The notes below the pieces were generated by a model. It saw nothing but the letters and a program-made list of their open reading frames with translations. It made no database searches and was not told the origin of the DNA. DNA of 19,432 nucleotides from Methanosarcinales archaeon (GTDB taxonomy: Archaea; Halobacteriota; Methanosarcinia; Methanotrichales; Methanotrichaceae). The position numbers and the translations under genes are program-made. This document shows positions 14,096 to 19,432 of this stretch, one piece after another (within the stretch, counting starts at the first letter, position 1; each line of letters starts with the position of its first letter). Where the stretch lies: assembly GCA_013415595.1 (NCBI GenBank), contig JAAEEW010000062.1, forward strand, positions 1-19,432. Reading direction: 5' to 3'.

Positions 14096-14503
14096 TCAGA
14101 TATACTTTTGCACCTTGGACTTCAGGGCTGGCTTGGGGTAGGCTCCCACGATGCGATCGACCAGCTTGCCGCCTTTGAAGACCAGCATTGTGGGTATGGC
14201 CGATATTCCATACTTGCTGGAGGTCTGGAAGTTCTCGTCCACGTTCAGCTTTCCGAAGACCACTTTGCCGCTGAGCTCCCGGGCCAGCTCGTCAATTGTT
14301 GGGGCCACTGACCGACAGGGACCGCACCACTCCGCCCAGCAGTCCACGATGAGGAGAGGATACTGCTTGACCGCGGCATCCATGGAGCCGTCTGTAAGGA
14401 CCACAGGCTTGCTGGGATACTCAACCTTCAAGTCCTTGGTAGAATCGCTCATCATCTTCTCCAGCTTTTTCTTCCTTATTTCTTCGAGTTCATCCAAACT
14501 CAT
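14096..14503 (-). CDS. trxA: Thioredoxin
   Basis: This encodes 135 residues. The active site is WCGPC (59-63) on the strand LLIVDCWAEWCGPC, with the conserved cis-proline in IPT (103-105) and the final GAYPKPALKSKVQ helix, as in classical thioredoxins. It reduces protein disulfides in the cytoplasm. About 30 extra N-terminal residues (ELEEIRKKKLEKMMSDSTKD) form a charged helix absent from the minimal fold. Cys55 lies five residues before the active site. Its ATG overlaps the stop of the DUF1638 gene as ATGA, with gagga adjacent, so translation is probably coupled to that gene. It ends at a strong terminator, making it the last gene of its operon. The symbol is generic; which methanogen thioredoxin paralogue it is cannot be told. 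Confidence 0.94.
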   Translation of the reverse strand: MSLDELEEIRKKKLEKMMSDSTKDLKVEYPSKPVVLTDGSMDAAVKQYPLLIVDCWAEWCGPCRSVAPTIDELARELSGKVVFGKLNVDENFQTSSKYGISAIPTMLVFKGGKLVDRIVGAYPKPALKSKVQKYI

Positions 14504-15075
14504 TCCTCCAACCGGTTTTTAGCCTTAATAATGAGAGATTTGAAATGATCGAGGTTCACGGGCATGATCTCGCAGGTGAGGAGGGTGTAGTCGAAGAACT
14601 CCATCAGGGCATCCTCCCGGCTCCTGGCGTCGCCCAGTGTGTCCAGGTACACCGAGCCCTTGAAGGACCCCAGCTCCATCCTGGCCTCCTCCTGGGTCCA
14701 GTTAAGGCGGCGAAACATATCCCGCCAGCAGTCCAGCCAGCCCGGGGAGAGGTAAAAGTAAAGGCCCTTCTCTGCCCGGCGCTCCACCTCCCGGCGGGTG
14801 ATCAGGGCGTCCACGCAGTTCTGGCAGTCCAGCAAGGCCGCACGGTAGGGCGACAACAACTCCTCCATCCGGGGATGACAGGCCCCGTAGGCCACTATGA
14901 TCTTCCGGTCCCTGCACCTCTCCAGCTCTCGCTTCAGCTCCGAGGACAGCTCGTCGAAGTCCACGTGCAGCCCCGGATCGAGGTACCGACATTGCACCGA
15001 GAAGTCCAGGTCCGAAACCACCCTCTCTACCTCGTCTCTGAAGACTCCGCAGGAGATCAAAGCGTACATTGGCAT
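14500..15075 (-). CDS. DUF1638 family protein
   Basis: This encodes 191 residues from the ATG at 15075 (MPMYALISCGVF); a second ATG at 15069 is also possible. The frame stays open far upstream, but that part is only a shadow of the next gene. Family features seen are the opening ISCGVF, a central GLHVDF (35-40), IIVAYGACHP (59-68), DCQNCVDAL (83-91) and YFYLSPGWLD (106-115). Cysteines are at 9, 29, 54, 66, 84, 87, 116 and 168, a high count for a cytoplasmic protein. C66-H67 and C84-x-x-C87 could bind a metal or form redox disulfides. The biochemical role of DUF1638 is, to my knowledge, not settled; relatives occur in methanogens. The TGA overlaps the thioredoxin ATG, and a dehydrogenase-like gene lies 47 bases upstream, suggesting a redox-linked operon. 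Confidence 0.86.
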   Translation of the reverse strand: MPMYALISCGVFRDEVERVVSDLDFSVQCRYLDPGLHVDFDELSSELKRELERCRDRKIIVAYGACHPRMEELLSPYRAALLDCQNCVDALITRREVERRAEKGLYFYLSPGWLDCWRDMFRRLNWTQEEARMELGSFKGSVYLDTLGDARSREDALMEFFDYTLLTCEIMPVNLDHFKSLIIKAKNRLEE

Positions 15076-15092
15076 CCCGTCATTATGGCCAT

Positions 15093-15105
15093 ATCTTATA
15101 TTATT
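15093..15105 (-). promoter_or_regulatory. TATA-like element before the DUF1638 gene
   Basis: The minus strand reads aataatataagat with its centre about 25 bases from the ATG at 15075. This would give a leaderless transcript. It lies in the 47-base gap after the upstream gene, so DUF1638 and thioredoxin may be made without that gene. Confidence 0.35.
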
Positions 15106-15122
15106 ATCTGGAGCAGCAAGCT

Positions 15123-16106
<984 letters not shown>

Positions 16107-16191
16107 CGATTCTAAATTTTTCTCCAAACGAGAAATACCCTTTGCCACAAACGCGAAAGGACTATCATCTCCGGCGACGACCTGGAGGACG

Positions 16192-17370
16192 ATGGAATGC
16201 TACGACGTGGCGGTGGTGGGAGCCGGTCCGGCTGGAGCCATGGCCGCCCGCACCGCCGCCCGGGCCGGCGCCTCCACCGTGGTGCTGGAGGAGCACCGCA
16301 GCGTGGGGTTCCCGGTCCAGTGCGCCGGACTTCTGGGGGTAAAAGCCCTGGAGGAGGCGGACCTGCCCTCCGGCTCCTGGAGGATGGGGTCCCTGAGGGG
16401 AGCCACTGTCCATTCCCCGGGGGGATGTTTGCTGTCCTTCAAAGCCCGGTCCGTCCGGGCCTGGACGGTGGACCGCAGGCTCTTCGACCGGGCCATGGCC
16501 CTGGAGGCGGTCCGGGCTGGGGCCGAGCTGTGGCTGAGAGCCTCCGTTCGCTCCCGCCGGTTCGACGGCCAAAGCCTCCTGGAGCTGGGGGACGGCCGGA
16601 CGGTCCGGGCCACAGTGGTGATCTCCGCCGAGGGGGTGAAGGCCCGCACCGCCCGGCTGGCAGGGATAGCTCCGCCGGAGATCATGCTCTCCGGAGCCCA
16701 GGTGGAGGTTCCTTTCTCCATCCAGGATCGGGAGATGGTGGAGGTCCACCTGGGGGCCGGGGGGGCCAGAGGCCTCTTTGGCTGGGTGATTCCCTGCGGC
16801 GACGGCTCGGCCAGGGTGGGACTATGCGCCCGGGAGAACGCCTGCCGCCATCTGCGAAAGTTTCTGGCCAGCCCCTCCATCTCCAGGCGCATGAAGGGCT
16901 CCCCCCTGAACCTCAACCTGGGGGGGCTGCCCCTGGGCCCTCCCCGGTCCACGGTGGCCCCGGGAATTCTGGCCGTGGGAGACGCCGCCGGCCAGGTCAA
17001 GCCCACCTCCGGAGGCGGGGTGTACCCCGGCCTGGTCTGTGCCCGGATAGCGGGAGAGGTGGCCGCAGCTGCCGCTGTGGAGCGTGACTGCAGTGAGAGT
17101 AGGCTTTCGGAGTACGAGGAGCGGTGGAGGCTGGCCATAGGCCGGGAGCTGTCTTTGGGGATGAGGCTGAACCGGGCCCTGTGCTCCATGACCGACGGGG
17201 ATATGGACGAGCTGGTCAACCACCTGGCCTCCCGGGAGGACCTGATCCACAGCATCGAGGTTCTGGGGGATATCGACCGCCCCAGCGTCCTGGCAGCCCG
17301 GCTGATTCCCCGCCTGGGAGCAGGAGGCCTCCGGATGGCCGGAATCCTGGGACGGGCCTTCCTGAAGTGA
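16192..17370 (+). CDS. Geranylgeranyl reductase family FAD-dependent oxidoreductase
   Basis: This encodes 392 residues from the ATG at 16192, which has ggagg just upstream and begins MECYDVAVVGAGPAGAMAA. That is the dinucleotide-binding motif G-x-G-x-x-G at the N-terminus expected for the family; the longer open frame starting earlier is not needed. Other landmarks are VGFPVQCAGLLG (38-49), typical of this family, and the second FAD motif GDAAGQVKPTSGGGVYPGL beginning at residue 263. Archaeal relatives saturate the geranylgeranyl chains of membrane lipids or of quinone-like carriers, using reduced ferredoxin or similar donors. Methanogens carry several paralogues, so the substrate here is not certain. 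It ends at a T-rich stretch and stands as a single gene. Confidence 0.92.
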   Translation: MECYDVAVVGAGPAGAMAARTAARAGASTVVLEEHRSVGFPVQCAGLLGVKALEEADLPSGSWRMGSLRGATVHSPGGCLLSFKARSVRAWTVDRRLFDRAMALEAVRAGAELWLRASVRSRRFDGQSLLELGDGRTVRATVVISAEGVKARTARLAGIAPPEIMLSGAQVEVPFSIQDREMVEVHLGAGGARGLFGWVIPCGDGSARVGLCARENACRHLRKFLASPSISRRMKGSPLNLNLGGLPLGPPRSTVAPGILAVGDAAGQVKPTSGGGVYPGLVCARIAGEVAAAAAVERDCSESRLSEYEERWRLAIGRELSLGMRLNRALCSMTDGDMDELVNHLASREDLIHSIEVLGDIDRPSVLAARLIPRLGAGGLRMAGILGRAFLK

Positions 17371-17429
17371 GACGGGCTTGAGAAGGGCTCCTGAGGCGAG
17401 AAGGGCTGTTTGCAGAGGGATCTTTGCGA

Positions 17430-17459
17430 TTTTTCAGTGACCTTGAGAATCTTTTTTTT
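17430..17459 (+). terminator. Oligo-T terminator of the flavoprotein gene
   Basis: Two T tracts, T5 at 17430-17434 and T8 at 17452-17459, lie 60-90 bases past the stop without a clear stem, as in archaeal oligo-T termination. The second abuts the stop codon of the convergent Rad50-like gene. Confidence 0.5.
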
Positions 17460-19432
17460 CAGCTCAGCTCCACTGTGCTGTTGCCCATCTCGTCCTCGAT
17501 GACGTTGATGGTGTTGTCGAACTGGCCCTGGACGTCGCTGATGTGGCTGATGGTGAATATCTGGGGGAAGCGGTCCTCCAGACGTCGCAGCATGTTTATC
17601 ATCCGCTCCCGGTGCTCGATATCCTGGGATCCGAATACCTCGTCCAGGATCATGAAGGAGTAGCTGCCCTGGTCCTGGCCAAAGCGCATCAGGTACTCGC
17701 TGATGGCCACCCGCACGGATACGGCGATCATGTCTATCTCCCCGCCGGAGTAGCGGGAGATGGGGTAGTACTCCCCTCCGTCCTCCACCATGATGTTGAA
17801 GTCGTCGTCTATCTTCAGCAGGCTGTACTTGCCGGTCACCTCGTCCAGGATGCGGCCGGCGGAGGTGGCGATGTCGTCCCGGATCCTGATCAGCACCTGG
17901 TCCATGAACCGGTTAACCAGGCTGCGGGTGGACTCCACCACCTGCATCCTCTGGCCTAAAGAGGATAGCTGAGCCCGGCACTCTTTCCGGCGGGCCAGGT
18001 CTCCCTGCAGCCGGGCCTTGTCCCCCTGCAGCACCCCCAGACGGACCCGCCGCTCCGACGCGGCCTGGCGGGCCCCATCCAGGGCCGCCTCCGCCTCCAG
18101 CGCCTGCTGTCTGGCCGCCTGGTGCTGATCCGGGCTGTAGTCCAGGGATTGAAGCTTCTCTTTGTGCTCCTGCATATCCCGGTCCAGGGCTTCCAGGGCC
18201 TGCCGGGCCTCGGCCAGACGTTGCCGGGACTCTTCCTCCCCGGCCATGACCAGCCTGATCTGCTGGGCCCTGGACTCCGCCGGGGCCAGGGACCGCATCT
18301 CCTCGCTGTGCAGGTCGTGCTCCCGGGGATCGAAGCCCAGGGAGGCCACCTCCCCCCCCAGATCCCGGCAGGAGGCCTTCAATCCCTCCAGGTCCTCCCT
18401 CTGTGCGGCGGCGGCCTTCTCCAGATCCGGGATCTCCTGCACCCGTCTGCTCAGGTAGGAGTGCCGGTCGTGGGCGGGAGAGAGCTCCCGGATCCTGTCC
18501 CGACAGGCCTGGTACCCGGACTCCTGGTAGCCCAGGCTTTGCATCTCCGCCTTCAGCCCGGACGCGGCCGCCTCCACCTCCCGGGAGGTTCTGACCAGGT
18601 CCTCCAGCTCCTGCTCTCGATCTGGAAGCGACCGGACCTTCTCCCGTAAAAGATTGTGCTCTGCCAGCAGGGGCTGGAGATCCGCCATCTCTCTTTGCAG
18701 GCGGGAGTGGTGCGACTGGTCGTAGCTGAACTGGCCGAGACCTGACTCCCTGGATCCCAGCTCTCCCAGCTCGGCCTCCACCTCCCTCATCTGCCCATCG
18801 ATTCCCCTCATGCCGGCCAGCAGCTCCGCCCGCCTGGCTTTGTGAGCGTTCAGCCGGTCGAAGTCGGCCTTGAGGCCGGAGCGGGCCCCGGAGACGGCAT
18901 CCAGCCGGGCCCGCACCTCCTCGGCCTGAGAATTCAGCCCGGCCATGGACTCCCGGGCAAGGGCCGCCTGGGACTCGTACTTCTCCACCAGCAGGCCGTG
19001 CTGCTCCTTCAGCGGACGCTCGCAGGTGGGGCAGTTGCTCTCCGAGCCCAGATCCCGGATGCGCTTGAGGTTGATTTGAGAGTCCACCAGCCGGGACTGG
19101 CATAGGCTGATCCGGCCCTTCAGGTCGGAGTGCTCATCTGCCAGTGACGAGCCCAGGCGGTCCAGCTCCCGGTCCTTTTGCAGGAGTTCGGCCTCCCTGG
19201 CCTCCAGGTCGCCCAGGCCGGAATGCTCCTCCTGCAGGACGGTTCGCTGGGATAGCAGCCGCTCTTTCCGGGCCAGGACCGCCTCTCTGCGGGAGAGCAG
19301 AGCTTCCAGATCCTTCTGCCGTTCCCGGAGCTGGGACTGCTCCTCCAGCTCCCGGCCCAGGGCCTCCAGGCGCTGCAGCCGGGGAGATATCGGCCTGAGC
19401 CTCTCCAGAGCCGCCTTCAGCTCTCCGATCAG
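17459..19432 (-). CDS. Rad50/SbcC-like SMC-family ATPase (partial, N-terminus beyond window)
   Basis: The frame is open to the right edge, giving 657 residues of the C-terminal part; GTG at 19087 is internal. Reading from the edge, about 130 residues of heptad-rich coiled coil lead to a zinc hook CPTC (19022-19033 in DNA, within NCPTCERPL). A second long coiled coil then returns to a C-terminal ATPase lobe with the signature RYSGGEIDMIAVSVRVAISE, Walker B FMILDEVFGSQD and switch His in ISHISDV. Rad50 proteins dimerise through the hook and act with Mre11 in double-strand-break end processing. Classical archaeal Rad50 usually reads LDEPT-x-x-LD after Walker B, while this one has LDEVFGSQD, so it may be a Rad50 paralogue or SbcC-like branch. 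The N-terminal Walker A and any mre11 neighbour are outside the window. Confidence 0.9.
   Translation of the reverse strand: MIGELKAALERLRPISPRLQRLEALGRELEEQSQLRERQKDLEALLSRREAVLARKERLLSQRTVLQEEHSGLGDLEAREAELLQKDRELDRLGSSLADEHSDLKGRISLCQSRLVDSQINLKRIRDLGSESNCPTCERPLKEQHGLLVEKYESQAALARESMAGLNSQAEEVRARLDAVSGARSGLKADFDRLNAHKARRAELLAGMRGIDGQMREVEAELGELGSRESGLGQFSYDQSHHSRLQREMADLQPLLAEHNLLREKVRSLPDREQELEDLVRTSREVEAAASGLKAEMQSLGYQESGYQACRDRIRELSPAHDRHSYLSRRVQEIPDLEKAAAAQREDLEGLKASCRDLGGEVASLGFDPREHDLHSEEMRSLAPAESRAQQIRLVMAGEEESRQRLAEARQALEALDRDMQEHKEKLQSLDYSPDQHQAARQQALEAEAALDGARQAASERRVRLGVLQGDKARLQGDLARRKECRAQLSSLGQRMQVVESTRSLVNRFMDQVLIRIRDDIATSAGRILDEVTGKYSLLKIDDDFNIMVEDGGEYYPISRYSGGEIDMIAVSVRVAISEYLMRFGQDQGSYSFMILDEVFGSQDIEHRERMINMLRRLEDRFPQIFTISHISDVQGQFDNTINVIEDEMGNSTVELS

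Overview
The window reads as chromosomal DNA from a high-GC methanogenic archaeon. Archaeal signs are TATA-like boxes about 25 bases ahead of starts, oligo-T stops, a geranylgeranyl-reductase-family flavoprotein, a DUF1638 protein of a kind known from methanogens, and several secreted repeat proteins. A Methanothrix (Methanosaeta)-like host, possibly a high-GC member such as M. harundinacea, fits best. That is an inference from gene content and composition, not from a marker gene.

Layout. The left edge (1-833, minus) holds most of a membrane-anchored Clp-fold serine protease (SDH_sah family). A 550-base gene-free stretch follows, with a GC-rich, hairpin-rich core flanked by AT-rich promoter-like DNA. 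At 1386-4094 (plus) is a large secreted protein with 24 perfectly phased 23-residue thrombospondin type 3 calcium-binding repeats. Next come a PAP2-type membrane phosphatase (4241-5302, plus), a convergent site-2-type membrane metalloprotease (5401-6057, minus) and a GNAT acetyltransferase (6190-6717, minus).

From 11339 down to 6797 (minus) lies a MacB/LolD-like ABC system: three tandem FtsX-type permeases followed by one ATPase, with a possible small ORF between the last permease and the ATPase. Divergent from it is a signal-peptide protein with a C-terminal membrane anchor (11449-12492). Two more secreted proteins follow on plus: a small protein with an acidic linker and a predicted beta domain (12718-13293), and a tyrosine-rich protein built almost entirely of 12-residue repeats (13565-14017). 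The second is the most unusual item here. The cluster suggests a cell-envelope region in which an ABC system of the mechanotransmission/extraction type is encoded beside exported surface proteins.

On minus, 16106 to 14096 looks like an operon: an ornithine cyclodeaminase/alanine dehydrogenase-type protein, a cysteine-rich DUF1638 protein, and a thioredoxin whose ATG overlaps the DUF1638 stop. Divergent from it is a geranylgeranyl-reductase-family flavoprotein (16192-17370, plus). The right edge (17459-19432, minus) is the C-terminal two thirds or so of a Rad50/SbcC-like ATPase with a zinc hook, cut by the window end.

No rRNA, tRNA, CRISPR array, insertion sequence or phage gene was seen. The candidates for something undescribed are the 12-residue repeat protein, the three-permease ABC cluster with its atypical Walker B, the DUF1638-thioredoxin coupling, and the structured 874-1140 region.
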